This document shows, one piece after another, positions 1 to 7,674 of a DNA stretch of 25,378 bases. How positions within the stretch are numbered: the first letter of the stretch is position 1; every line of letters starts with the position of its first letter. The position numbers and the translations under genes were made by a program. Where the stretch lies: assembly GCA_023249165.1 (NCBI GenBank), contig JAHFDE010000007.1:1-25378 (forward strand). The letters are read 5' to 3'. The notes below the pieces were generated by a model, which saw only the letters and a list, made by a program, of their open reading frames with translations, had not been told where the DNA came from and did not search any database. Origin of the DNA: Candidatus Methylomirabilota bacterium. GTDB taxonomy: Bacteria; Methylomirabilota; Methylomirabilia; Methylomirabilales; CSP1-5.

Positions 1-591
1 AAAGAGGTTGATCACCTGCGCTTGGATCGAGACATCCAGGGCGGAGACCGGTTCGTCTGCGATTAAGAGCTCCGGGCCCACGGCGAGCGCCCGGGCAATG
101 CCGATCCGCTGCCGCTGCCCGCCGCTGAACTCGTGGGGGTAGCGACCCATATGTTCGCGCCCCAGTCCCACCATCTCCAGGAGCTCTGCCACTCGATCGG
201 TCTTCTCCTTTCCCCGCGCCAGCCGGTGGATGACCAACCCTTCGCCCACGATCTCCTTCACCGACATGCGGGGGTCCAGCGAGGAATAGGGATCCTGGAA
301 CACAATCTGCATCTTGCGCCGGAGCTGGTGCATCTCCTCCCTGTTCGCCTTGAAGACGGGGGTCTTGCCGAAATGGACCTCCCCGGCGGTCGGCTCCAAG
401 AGCCTAAGGACGAGGCGCGCCGTGGTCGATTTGCCGCACCCCGACTCCCCCACCAGTCCCAGGGTCTCTCCCCGACCGATTGCAAAGCTCACGCCATCCA
501 CCGCCCGAACGTCGGCCCGCTCCCCGAACCAGAGCCCCTTCTTGACGGGGAAGTATTTCTTGAGATCTTTCACCACAAGAAGGGGTTCCAT
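1..591 (-). CDS. dppF: Oligopeptide/dipeptide ABC transporter ATP-binding protein DppF, C-terminal part outside the window
   Basis: ATPase subunit that powers an oligopeptide/dipeptide/nickel-type importer from the cytoplasmic face of the membrane. The visible 197 residues start at ATG 591 (MEPLLVVKDLKKYFPVKKG) and run off the window edge. They include the Walker A motif GESGCGKST, a Q-loop (QIVFQDPYSSLDPR), the ABC signature FSGGQRQRIGIARAL and Walker B LLIADEPVSALDVS, so the nucleotide-binding core is intact. The longer signature-to-Walker B form and the PYSSLDPR box are typical of DppF/OppF. The gene begins 9 bases after the dppD stop and is the last visible gene of dppBCDF. The usual C-terminal oligopeptide-binding extension cannot be seen. 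Substrate cannot be decided from sequence. Confidence 0.95.
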   Translation of the reverse strand, partial: MEPLLVVKDLKKYFPVKKGLWFGERADVRAVDGVSFAIGRGETLGLVGESGCGKSTTARLVLRLLEPTAGEVHFGKTPVFKANREEMHQLRRKMQIVFQDPYSSLDPRMSVKEIVGEGLVIHRLARGKEKTDRVAELLEMVGLGREHMGRYPHEFSGGQRQRIGIARALAVGPELLIADEPVSALDVSIQAQVINLF

Positions 592-600
592 GGTTCGTTG

Positions 601-1575
601 CTACGCCAGGATGCACCGAGCCCAGTGGCCCGGTCGAACCTCCCTGAGGTCCGGCTCTGTGGGCCAACAGTCTCCGACCACCTTCGGACACCGGGGAGCG
701 AACTTGCATCCGGTGGGCAGGTCCAACAGGTTGGGGATGAGACCGGGGATTGCCGTCAGACGCCTGTGCCGTTTTCCCGCCTCCAGTTTGGGGAGCGATT
801 CCAATAGGCCCTGGGTGTAGGGATGTAGGGGGGTCTCAAAGAGCTGTTCCGCGGAGGCCTCTTCCACGACCCTGCCGGCGTACATCACCACAACCCGGTC
901 GGCGGTCTCCGCGATGACCCCCAGGTCGTGGGTGATCAGGATCACCGCCATCTGCATCTCCTCCTGGAGACCCGTGAGCAGCTCGATGATCTGTGCCTGG
1001 ATGGTCACGTCCAGGGCCGTGGTGGGCTCATCGGCGATGAGGAGCCTCGGGCCTAAGGCGAGGGCCATAGCAATCATGACGCGCTGGCGCAATCCCCCCG
1101 AGAGCTGGTGGGGATACTCGTATGCCCTGCGCGCCGGGTCGGGAATCTTGACCCGCCGCAGCACCTCAACCGCCCGATCCCATGCTTCCCGTCTGGAGAC
1201 CTTTTGATGGTGCCGGATCCCCTCCGCCACCTGCTCGCCCACCGTGAAGACCGGGTTGAGAGACGTCATGGGCTCTTGAAAGATCATGGAGATGGCGCAC
1301 CCGCGGATACTGCGCATCTCCTCCTCGGGTAGGCGCAAGAGATCCCGCCCGTCAAAGCAGATGGTGCCGCCGACGATCCTCCCCGGAGGGTCGGGGACCA
1401 ATCGAAGGATCGACAGGGCGGTGACCGTCTTCCCGCAACCTGACTCCCCCACCAGGCCGAGCGTCTCTCCGGGCCTGACACTCAGAGTCACCCCGTCAAC
1501 GGCCCGCACCACTCCTTCTCCCGTGAAGAAGTGGGTCCGCAGGTCTTGGACCGTCAAGAGGCTTCCGTTCCTCAC
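601..1575 (-). CDS. dppD: Oligopeptide/dipeptide ABC transporter ATP-binding protein DppD
   Basis: Second ATPase of the DppBCDF importer, 324 residues, normal length for the family. Walker A GESGCGKT is at about residues 43-50, signature LSGGLRQRV at 158-166 and Walker B LLIADEPTTALD at 178-189. The C-terminal oligo_HPY region carries four cysteines (about 290, 296, 303 and 321) in the CKFAPRC...C spacing; in some DppD proteins such cysteines bind an iron-sulfur cluster. The start is a GTG directly after the dppC TAG stop, with GAGGT six bases upstream, and no in-frame ATG fits better. It is co-transcribed with dppC and dppF. Family assignment is secure; the transported substrate is unknown. 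Confidence 0.95.
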   Translation of the reverse strand: MRNGSLLTVQDLRTHFFTGEGVVRAVDGVTLSVRPGETLGLVGESGCGKTVTALSILRLVPDPPGRIVGGTICFDGRDLLRLPEEEMRSIRGCAISMIFQEPMTSLNPVFTVGEQVAEGIRHHQKVSRREAWDRAVEVLRRVKIPDPARRAYEYPHQLSGGLRQRVMIAMALALGPRLLIADEPTTALDVTIQAQIIELLTGLQEEMQMAVILITHDLGVIAETADRVVVMYAGRVVEEASAEQLFETPLHPYTQGLLESLPKLEAGKRHRRLTAIPGLIPNLLDLPTGCKFAPRCPKVVGDCWPTEPDLREVRPGHWARCILA

Positions 1576-2457
1576 CTAGGACCTCAGACGCGGATCCAGG
1601 ACATCGCGCAGCCCGTCGCCCAGCACATGGAACCCAAGGACGGTACAGGTGATCGCCAGACCGGGAAAGACGCACAGCCAGGGCTTGACGGTGAGATAGA
1701 CGGCCCCTTCGGCGAGGAGGGACCCCCAGCTCACCATGGGGGGCTGGACCCCGAGGCCGAGAAAGCCGAGGCCCGCCTCTGAGAGGATATTGGAGGCGAC
1801 CCCGAATGTCATAGCCACCAGGATCAGGGCCAGGCAGTTCGGGAGCAGATGCCGAAAGATGATCCTTCCCTTTCCCGCTCCCAAGGCAACGATCGCTGCG
1901 ATATGTTCCGCCTCTCGCAGACTGAGGACTTGTCCCCGTACTAGCCGAGCCACCGTCGTCCACCGGACGGCCGTCAGCACGATAATGACACTCAGGAGCC
2001 CGGGTTGCTCGAGGACCGCCGTCAACGCAATGGCCAGCACGAGCGCAGGAAAGGCCATCACGGCATCGGTGGTGCGCATCAAAACGCTGTCCATCCTACC
2101 ACCGAAATACCCAGCAAACAAGCCGATTATCACGCCGATCGGGGTTACCACCAGCTCGACAACGATTCCGATGAGGAGGGAGATCCGCGCCCCATACAGA
2201 ACCCGGCTGAGCAGATCGCGGCCCAAGAGGTCGGTCCCGAACCAATGGTCGCCCCGAGGGGGAAGCAGGCTGAATCCCTGTAACCCTTCGGGGATCCGGG
2301 TGGGGTCGTACGGCGCCAACAGGGTGGATAGCAGCGCCATCACGCCAGAGAAAAGAAGGATCAGAGAGCCCAGGACGATCCCGAGTGACCATTGCCACTT
2401 CCCTGAGAAGAACCCCCGCACCGATCGTCCTGTGCCCCTCCGTGCGCCTTCGGACAT
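1576..2457 (-). CDS. dppC: Oligopeptide/dipeptide ABC transporter permease DppC
   Basis: Inner-membrane permease, 293 residues, pairing with DppB. A cytoplasmic N-terminus is followed by a first membrane helix at about residues 22-46, then the DppC-specific HWFGTDLLGRDLLSR segment. A block of helices contains the EAA loop (IVALGAGKGRIIFRHLLPN), which contacts the ATPases, and the C-terminal motif GLGFLGLGVQPP. The ATG at 2457 gives the usual family length. The open frame continues far upstream, but that part only reads through dppB in another frame. Starts 8 bases after the dppB stop, so translation is probably coupled. Confidence 0.94.
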   Translation of the reverse strand: MSEGARRGTGRSVRGFFSGKWQWSLGIVLGSLILLFSGVMALLSTLLAPYDPTRIPEGLQGFSLLPPRGDHWFGTDLLGRDLLSRVLYGARISLLIGIVVELVVTPIGVIIGLFAGYFGGRMDSVLMRTTDAVMAFPALVLAIALTAVLEQPGLLSVIIVLTAVRWTTVARLVRGQVLSLREAEHIAAIVALGAGKGRIIFRHLLPNCLALILVAMTFGVASNILSEAGLGFLGLGVQPPMVSWGSLLAEGAVYLTVKPWLCVFPGLAITCTVLGFHVLGDGLRDVLDPRLRS

Positions 2458-2465
2458 GGACGGTG

Positions 2466-3395
2466 TCACTCCGTTAATCTCACTCGAGGATCCACGAGCG
2501 CGTACACCAGATCGACTATGAGGTTCGCCGCGAGGAAGATGAGGGCGAAGAGGAGCGTCGCCCCCAAAACCACGGGGAGGTCGCGATTGCCCACCGCAGC
2601 CACCAGCAGGCGACCGAGCCCTGGCCAGGCAAAGACCGTTTCGGTCAGGGGTGCACCGACAAGGAGATCTCCGAGGCCGATTCCGGCGAGGGTCAGGATC
2701 GGCAAGATCCCGTTCCGAAGGCCATGCTTCAGGATGACCACCCGCTCTTTGAGACCCTTGGCCCGTGCCGTCCGGACGTATTCTTGTCGGAGAACCTCGA
2801 GGAGAGCGCTCCGCGTCATCCGGGCGATGTAGCCCGCCTGGAGTGCCCCAAGCGTCAGGGCGGGAAGCACGAGGTGGCCGAAGGCTCCATCCCCGTACCC
2901 CGAGATGGGAAACCATCCAAGCGAGACGGCAAAGAGCAGGATCAACATCATCCCAAGCCAGAAGACGGGCGTCGAGATGCCCAGGAGCGAGAGCGTCATC
3001 ATGAGGAGGTCCACGCCAGTGTTGTGTCGTACTGCCGCCACAATCCCAGCCGTCATCCCCAGCACGAGCGCCACCACCATCGCCGCAACCGCCAGCCGCG
3101 CCGTCGCCGGGAGCCGCTCGGCCAGCGTTGCACTCACCGGCCTTCCCTGCCGGTAGGAGTAACCCAAATCCCCGACCAGGAGCTTCCCCATATAGAGGGC
3201 ATAGCGGTGCCACAACGGCTTATCGAGCCCGTATTCTGCCCGGATCCTGGCCACCACCTCGGGATCGGCACGCTGCCCCATCATCGCCCGGACCGGATCC
3301 CCGAGGGCGACATGAGTCAACAGGAAGGTGATCAGCGTCACCCCGAAGAGCACCGGGACCGCCTGCCCGCACCTGCTGAGGACATACCCCCTCAT
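2466..3395 (-). CDS. dppB: Oligopeptide/dipeptide ABC transporter permease DppB
   Basis: Inner-membrane permease of the same importer, 309 residues. The ATG at 3395 (MRGYVLSR) gives the standard DppB start, an N-terminal helix with the VPVLFGVTLITFLL pattern. It is followed by the family motif GDPVRAMMG, the periplasmic YGLDKPLWHRYALY segment, five more predicted helices, and the EAA loop near YVRTARAKGLKERVVILKHGLRN. A G-rich stretch (GGGGGGC) precedes the start. In-frame sequence upstream of the ATG overlaps the hydrolase gene and has no membrane-protein character, so it is excluded. First gene of dppBCDF and 34 bases after the hydrolase stop. The likely cognate binding protein is encoded about 16 kb upstream at 19426-21042, beyond the CBB operon. 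Confidence 0.94.
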   Translation of the reverse strand: MRGYVLSRCGQAVPVLFGVTLITFLLTHVALGDPVRAMMGQRADPEVVARIRAEYGLDKPLWHRYALYMGKLLVGDLGYSYRQGRPVSATLAERLPATARLAVAAMVVALVLGMTAGIVAAVRHNTGVDLLMMTLSLLGISTPVFWLGMMLILLFAVSLGWFPISGYGDGAFGHLVLPALTLGALQAGYIARMTRSALLEVLRQEYVRTARAKGLKERVVILKHGLRNGILPILTLAGIGLGDLLVGAPLTETVFAWPGLGRLLVAAVGNRDLPVVLGATLLFALIFLAANLIVDLVYALVDPRVRLTE

Positions 3396-3429
3396 CGTTG
3401 CCCCCCAGGCGGCGGTCTTTCCGCCCCCC

Positions 3430-4308
3430 TCATCGCTCCAGGACCTTGGCGAAAAAGGCCAACACCTTCTCCCTGTACTTCTTGGGGTCCCTCGCATAGG
3501 TCCCACCGTGATCGGCCCCCTCAATGATCCACAGTTCGGCTCGATCAGGGGGCGCGGCCTCATAGAGGAGACGGGCGTGCTCGACGGGAATCTGTCGGTC
3601 ACCCGCCGCATGAATAATCAGGATTGGCACCTGAGCCTTGGCAATGGCCCGGCGGGGATTGATGGCTCGGATATCGACCCCCAACGCGGAGGCGTAGGAT
3701 CGAATGAGCCATACAATCGGGAGCTTGGTAACGCCGGGGAGGTATCCGTAGACCGCCTCCACCATCCGCTCCATGTCGGCGAAGGAGGAATCCGCGACGA
3801 TCCCCTTGAGATCGGCGTCCTCGACCAGAAGGAGCACTGCGGCTCCAAGGGAAAAGCCGAACCCGCCGATGTTCGTCTCCCCGCGCTCCCTGAGATAGCG
3901 GATGGCAGCCCTCAGATCCTCCTGCTCCCGGTATCCGACCGTGGTGACGCTCCCCTCGCTCTGGCCAAAGGACCGAAAGTCGAACAGGAAGAGGTTATAG
4001 CGTGGGTGGAGGAACTGGGCGAGAGGCAGTAAATCCCCCTTATCAGCTGGATAGCCGTGGGTCACCAGGATAGTCCCCTTCGCTCTCCGGGAGGAGGGGA
4101 TGTACCACCCTCGAAGCGTCAGACCGTCTGTAGTGCGGAAGCGCACGTCGTCGTAGGGGAGTTTGAGATGTAAGGGAGTGACGTTGGAGTGGAACTTGAG
4201 GGGAAAAATGGCCAGCACGAACTGGACCGTTGCGAAGAAGAAGATCGCAACGGCAAGCGAGACGACAACCTTGACCAGCAGAGAAAGGGGCGAACGCTTC
4301 ACGCCCAT
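3430..4308 (-). CDS. Membrane-anchored alpha/beta hydrolase (BAAT/peptidase S9-like fold)
   Basis: Serine hydrolase of the alpha/beta fold, 292 residues, substrate unknown. An N-terminal hydrophobic segment at about residues 9-35 after a short basic stretch looks like a signal anchor. The fold follows: THGYPADKGDLL (oxyanion side), LFDFRSFGQSEG, the nucleophile elbow GFSLGA with Ser153, the acid in HAAGDRQIP (Asp237) and His267 in EGADHGGT. This is the arrangement of YfhR/AbhD17-like hydrolases. ATG 4308 is preferred because it gives a clean signal anchor and overlaps the old HIT-gene stop by ten bases. A TTG at 4383, overlapping the premature TGA of the HIT relic, would add 25 polar residues that read instead as the relic's other frame. 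It lies upstream of dppB and may share its transcript. Confidence 0.85.
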   Translation of the reverse strand: MGVKRSPLSLLVKVVVSLAVAIFFFATVQFVLAIFPLKFHSNVTPLHLKLPYDDVRFRTTDGLTLRGWYIPSSRRAKGTILVTHGYPADKGDLLPLAQFLHPRYNLFLFDFRSFGQSEGSVTTVGYREQEDLRAAIRYLRERGETNIGGFGFSLGAAVLLLVEDADLKGIVADSSFADMERMVEAVYGYLPGVTKLPIVWLIRSYASALGVDIRAINPRRAIAKAQVPILIIHAAGDRQIPVEHARLLYEAAPPDRAELWIIEGADHGGTYARDPKKYREKVLAFFAKVLER

Positions 4309-4649
4309 TCCGTGGGTATGTGGCCCCGAATCCGGTCCGCCGTCTCCCTGATCCGCTCCGGGTCCCCTTCGACGATCTTTCAATCGAATCCCCTGTCCTC
4401 CCTCGTCCAGCGAGGAATCGCGCCCGGCACCATCTTGGCCGTCGCCGCGACCGCGGCTAGATCCGCACCGGAGATGTCAAAGATCGTCTCGGCGTGGATC
4501 TTGGGGATGGTCAAGAGGTGCCCGTCATTGACCGGATTGATATCCGTGAAGGCGACCGTCCCACCTCCGGGAATGGTCTGCCTGGAAATCACGGATGCTG
4601 ATAATTCCAATGCTGGCGGGACGTTAGCACACCTGATCCGGTTTATCAA
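4299..4649 (-). pseudogene. Broken HIT-family (histidine triad) gene relic
   Basis: One reading frame carries two recognisable ends of a HIT-family nucleotide hydrolase/transferase but not its centre. From about base 4559 downwards it reads TVAFTDINPVNDGHLLTIP and then IHAETIFDISGADLAAV, typical of the N-terminal half. It then jumps straight to PRWTREDRGFD, the block that normally follows the catalytic HxHxH motif. About 30 residues including the histidine triad are therefore missing. A TGA at 4380-4382 occupies the position where the family has Trp. The same frame continues as KIVEGDPERIRETADRIRG to a second TGA at 4299-4301, inside the hydrolase start. The N-terminal CxFC region is not recognisable. 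Two independent lesions make this a pseudogene; the listed upper bound is only the open frame limit. Confidence 0.78.
4621..4649 (-). promoter_or_regulatory. Candidate sigma70 promoter for hydrolase-dppBCDF
   Basis: On the minus strand, TTGATA (4644-4649) is separated by exactly 17 bases from TAACGT (4621-4626), which is preceded by an extended -10 TG (TGC-TAACGT). Initiation would fall near base 4614, inside the HIT relic, leaving a roughly 300-base leader before the hydrolase ATG. It sits just after the last CBB gene, where a new transcription unit would be expected. Only 3 of 6 bases match the -10 consensus, so this is a prediction. Confidence 0.4.
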
Positions 4650-4755
4650 GAGACGCCACTGGAGAGAGACGGCGGGCCGGCAAGGGTGGCGCTCGGTGTG
4701 AGACCTCGCGAGTGGAGGACCCTCAAGGGTGGGGAAAGGGGGATTCGCTGGTTGT

Positions 4756-5541
4756 TCAGGGGCGGCGTGCAGGCGCTGTGCTTCGATGGTGGAGTCGATG
4801 GAGCGTCACGGTATCGATCACCTCCCCTACCTCGATGCCGTGAGGGTTATACAGAACTCGGCTCCGCAGACCGGGATCACCCAGCTCCTCAACCACAAAG
4901 TCGGCCTGGCTAAAGTCGTGGTTCCGGCAATAGCTACTGGGGGTGATCACACAGGAGAGCGCGGCCCCCTTGGCGGCCTCTAGGCCGTTCTGGGAATCCT
5001 CCATGGCAAGGGCCTGCTCAGGGCGGATGGCGAGCTTCGAGAGGGTAACCCGGTACGCCTCGGGGTCCGGCTTTTTCCGGGCGACGTCTTCACCTGTGAT
5101 GACGAGGGTGATCCGCGAGAAACGATCTCGCCCAAGGAGTTTCTCAAGCAAAGGCTCGACCCACGCCCGGCTTCCGGTCGTCGCGACCGCCGTGGTTATA
5201 CCCGCTCGATGCAGTTCATCGAAGAGGCGGAGGATACCCGGCCGCGGGGCGATGCCACTCCCCTCGATGAGTTGACGGAAGGCTTCATTCTTGACCCGGT
5301 GAAGCTCTGCCACCAGCCGATCCCGCTCGGCCGCGAGCAGCGGTCGGTACCGCTCGAAGTAAAAGCGGAGGCGCTCCGTTCCGCCGGTCACCCAGAGGAG
5401 CTCCCCGTAGAGGGGCTCCTCCCATCGGTCAGGCAGGCCCAACCGCTCGAAGGCGTGATTGAAGGCCACCCGATGACCATCACGCTCCGTCTCGGCCAGC
5501 GTGCCGTCCACATCGAAGATGACTGCGTGAAGCCTGGACAT
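4756..5541 (-). CDS. cbbY: CbbY-type HAD-superfamily sugar-bisphosphate phosphatase
   Basis: Cytosolic HAD phosphatase of 261 residues, last gene of the CBB operon. The nucleophile motif VIFDVDGTLAETE (Asp10, acid/base Asp12) leads into GHRVAFNHAF, the CbbY signature. The cap domain follows, then motif II TTGSRAW, motif III Lys in ARKKPDPEAY, and motif IV AMEDSQNGLEAA. In Rhodobacter and Arabidopsis, CbbY dephosphorylates xylulose-1,5-bisphosphate, a misfire product that inhibits RuBisCO; the same role is inferred here from sequence and location. Phosphoglycolate phosphatase (CbbZ) is the main alternative but lacks this cap signature. ATG 5541 is preceded by AGGGA; the gene starts 52 bases after the gap stop. 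The 106 bases downstream to the HIT relic contain only a weak hairpin (ACCCT-TG-AGGGT) without a T-tract. Confidence 0.9.
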   Translation of the reverse strand: MSRLHAVIFDVDGTLAETERDGHRVAFNHAFERLGLPDRWEEPLYGELLWVTGGTERLRFYFERYRPLLAAERDRLVAELHRVKNEAFRQLIEGSGIAPRPGILRLFDELHRAGITTAVATTGSRAWVEPLLEKLLGRDRFSRITLVITGEDVARKKPDPEAYRVTLSKLAIRPEQALAMEDSQNGLEAAKGAALSCVITPSSYCRNHDFSQADFVVEELGDPGLRSRVLYNPHGIEVGEVIDTVTLHRLHHRSTAPARRP

Positions 5542-5593
5542 TGTCCCTGATCAGGTCGGTGGACGATGAACTCAGGATCGACCCCTCCCCCAC

Positions 5594-6685
5594 TCACAGC
5601 TCCTCAACAGCTAGCTCTTCCTCCAGCTCCGCCTTCAGCTCCGCCTCGACCGGGACCTCCACGGCTGGCCTCGAGACCGAGCCCTCCCTCGCGCAGACGT
5701 AGGCGGCCAGGTCCCCGAGCCGGCAGGCATAGCCCCACTCATTATCGTACCAGGCCACCACCTTGATCACCCGACCATTCAGGACGATCGTGGAGAGGCT
5801 ATCCACAATAGCCGAATGGGGATTCCCCCTGAAGTCCATCGAGACGAGGGGTCGATCGCACACATCCAAGATTCCGCGAAGCCGTCCTTTTGCCTCCTGC
5901 CGGAATGCCCCGTTGACGGTCTCACCGGTCACATCCCTATCCACCTCCAAGACGAAGTCGATAACCGAGACGGTGGGCGTCGGCACACGGAAGGCCATCC
6001 CGTTGAACCGGCCCGCCAGCTTGGGGAGCACCCTCCCGAGGGCCCGGGCCGCTCCGGTGTCCGTCGGGATGATATTCACGGCCCCCGCCCGAGACGCCCG
6101 GAGATCCTTCGTCGCCCGATCATGGATGTGCTGCGAGTTGGTGTAGCTATGGATCGTGCTCAAGAGCCCCCACTTGAGCCCGAAGGCATCATCCAACACC
6201 TTTGCCACCGGCGCCAGACAGTTCGTCGTACAGGACGCATTGGAGATGATGACATGCTGCGTCGGGTCGTATTGGTCCTCGTTGACCCCCAAGACGATCG
6301 TGATGTCCTCCCCCTTCGCGGGCGCGGAGATGATCACCCGTCGCGCCCCCACCTGAAGATGTTTCTCGGCCTCCGGGCGGATCGTCCCTTTGCCGCTACA
6401 CTCGAGGACCAAGTCCACCCCCACATCGGCCCACCGGAGCTTCGTCCAGTCCCGCTCGCGGAAGACCGTTATCCTCCTCCCGTCGACGTAGAGCGCCCCC
6501 GGAGAACTCTCGACCTTGGCCGCGAAGGGCCCATAGTTGGAATCGTACTCGAGCAGCAGGGCGTCGGTATGCGTCCCCGCCGGATCGTTGATCGCGACAA
6601 TCTCCAGCTCGGGATGACGAAGCCACGACGTTCGGAAGGCCAGGCGGCCGATCCGGCCGAATCCGTTGATTGCGATCCTTGCCAT
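5594..6685 (-). CDS. gap: Glyceraldehyde-3-phosphate dehydrogenase with acidic C-terminal tail
   Basis: Type I GAPDH, 363 residues, which in the CBB direction reduces 1,3-bisphosphoglycerate to glyceraldehyde-3-phosphate. The Rossmann start ARIAINGFGRIGR, the coenzyme strand VAINDP, the catalytic SNASCTTNC with Cys152 and the C-terminal signature WYDNEWGYACR are all present. The family normally ends near residue 333-337. Here about 28 further residues follow, rich in glutamate and built partly from a four-residue repeat (EAEL, KAEL, EEEL). The tail has no cysteine pair, so it is not the redox CP12-like extension of plant GapB. Coenzyme preference (NAD or NADP) is not clear from residues near the nicotinamide pocket. 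ATG 6685 follows a purine-rich GGGAGAGAGAGG site. It lies 107 bases downstream of prk, with stem-loops between. Confidence 0.96.
   Translation of the reverse strand: MARIAINGFGRIGRLAFRTSWLRHPELEIVAINDPAGTHTDALLLEYDSNYGPFAAKVESSPGALYVDGRRITVFRERDWTKLRWADVGVDLVLECSGKGTIRPEAEKHLQVGARRVIISAPAKGEDITIVLGVNEDQYDPTQHVIISNASCTTNCLAPVAKVLDDAFGLKWGLLSTIHSYTNSQHIHDRATKDLRASRAGAVNIIPTDTGAARALGRVLPKLAGRFNGMAFRVPTPTVSVIDFVLEVDRDVTGETVNGAFRQEAKGRLRGILDVCDRPLVSMDFRGNPHSAIVDSLSTIVLNGRVIKVVAWYDNEWGYACRLGDLAAYVCAREGSVSRPAVEVPVEAELKAELEEELAVEEL
5612..5647 (-). repeat. Three 12-base tandem units encoding the GAPDH tail
   Basis: Three consecutive 12-base units inside the 3' end of gap read GAGGCGGAGCTG, AAGGCGGAGCTG and GAGGAAGAGCTA on the coding strand. 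They encode EAEL, KAEL and EEEL. The first two units differ by one base, which suggests recent unit duplication. Confidence 0.8.
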
Positions 6686-6732
6686 GCCTCTCTCTCCCTC
6701 TCACGGCGGTAGCCCCTCGGCGGCCACCGACC

Positions 6733-6781
6733 GGGCTTCCCGCCCTTGGAGCAAGCCCTTCCCACAAGGTCGGGAACCTTG
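6733..6781 (-). other. Two stem-loops between prk and gap
   Basis: The 107-base prk-gap spacer holds two possible RNA hairpins on the minus strand. One, just after the prk stop, is CAAGGT-TCCCG-ACCTTG (6765-6781). The other pairs GGGCTT with AAGCCC around a 14-base loop (6733-6758). Neither is followed by a U-tract, so they look more like intercistronic stability or processing structures than terminators. Six-base stems can arise by chance in GC-rich DNA. Confidence 0.3.
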
Positions 6782-6792
6782 GCTTTCTGTCC

Positions 6793-7671
6793 CTAAAGTA
6801 GCGCCTGGCGCTCTTCCATCATCTTTTTGATGATCGGTTCGAAGATGATCTCCATGGTGAGGCCCGTCTTCCCTCCAGGCACCACGATGCTATTCCGCCG
6901 CGACATGAATGAGTCGTGGAACATGGCCAGGAGATAGGGGAAATCAATGTTGAACTTGATAGGGTCCCGGAATCGGATCACCACATAGCTCTCATCCGCC
7001 GTCGGGACATCACGCGCAATAAACGGGTTCGAGGTGTCCACGGTGGGCACACGTTGGAAATTGATATCTGTAAGGGCGAATTGGGGCGTGATATAGCGCA
7101 CATAGTCGGGCATGCGCCGCAGGATGGTCTCGGTGACGTCCTCCGGGGTGTAGCCTCGCTGTGCGGTGTCGCGATGGATCTTCTGGATCCACTCGAGATT
7201 GACGATGGGCACCACGCCGACCAGCAGATCTACATACTGCGCCACGTTGACCTTCTCGGTCACAACGGCCCCATGCAGCCCTTCATAAAACAGGAGATCC
7301 GTGTCCTTCGGGAGGTCCTCCCAGGGGGTGAAGGTCCCTGGTTCCTGGCCGAAGGGCTGCGCCTCCTCCCAGCTGTGCACGTAGGAGCGGCGCTGCCCCG
7401 TCCCCGTTTGGCTATACTGCCGGAAAAGTTCCTCCAGTTCCTCGAAGAGGTTTGCCTCCGCCCCGAAATGGCTCAGGGTCCGCCCCTCGGCCTGGGCCTT
7501 TGCCACAACTTCCCGCATCTCGGCCCGATTGTGCCGGTGGAAACTATCCCCCTCGATGATTACAGGGTTCACCTGGAGTCTGTAGAAGATATGTTCAAAG
7601 GCGACCTTCACCGTTGTGGTGCCGGCGCCGGACGAACCGGTAACGGCGATGATGGGATACCTCTTCGACAT
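6793..7671 (-). CDS. prk: Phosphoribulokinase, bacterial (type I, octameric) form
   Basis: Phosphorylates ribulose-5-phosphate with ATP to ribulose-1,5-bisphosphate, the RuBisCO substrate. The protein has 292 residues, the length of proteobacterial PRK. The P-loop is the PRK-specific TGSSGAGTTT at residues 11-20, followed by IIEGDSFHRHNR with the substrate-binding Asp/His region. Later come SHFGAEANLFEELEELF, LLFYEGLHGAVV (Walker B-like) and NLEWIQKIHRD. All of the usual active-site blocks are present. ATG 7671 has a strong AAAGGAGT site that lies across the end of cbbX, and the two genes are only 3 bases apart, so they are translationally linked. Type I PRKs are often activated by NADH and inhibited by AMP; that is family knowledge, not visible here. 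Confidence 0.97.
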   Translation of the reverse strand: MSKRYPIIAVTGSSGAGTTTVKVAFEHIFYRLQVNPVIIEGDSFHRHNRAEMREVVAKAQAEGRTLSHFGAEANLFEELEELFRQYSQTGTGQRRSYVHSWEEAQPFGQEPGTFTPWEDLPKDTDLLFYEGLHGAVVTEKVNVAQYVDLLVGVVPIVNLEWIQKIHRDTAQRGYTPEDVTETILRRMPDYVRYITPQFALTDINFQRVPTVDTSNPFIARDVPTADESYVVIRFRDPIKFNIDFPYLLAMFHDSFMSRRNSIVVPGGKTGLTMEIIFEPIIKKMMEERQALL

Positions 7672-7674
7672 GTG

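Noticed and set aside
4306..4383. TTG start at 4383 for the hydrolase
   Set aside because: The added residues are an out-of-frame reading of the HIT relic's C-terminus. ATG 4308 gives a normal signal anchor at the N-terminus.
4690..4755. Inverted repeat ACCCT-TG-AGGGT after cbbY considered as the operon terminator
   Set aside because: The loop is too tight and no T-run follows; no clear terminator for the CBB operon is visible.
6733..6781. Stem-loops after prk considered as a rho-independent terminator
   Set aside because: No U-tract follows either stem, and gap and cbbY continue on the same strand as part of the same pathway.
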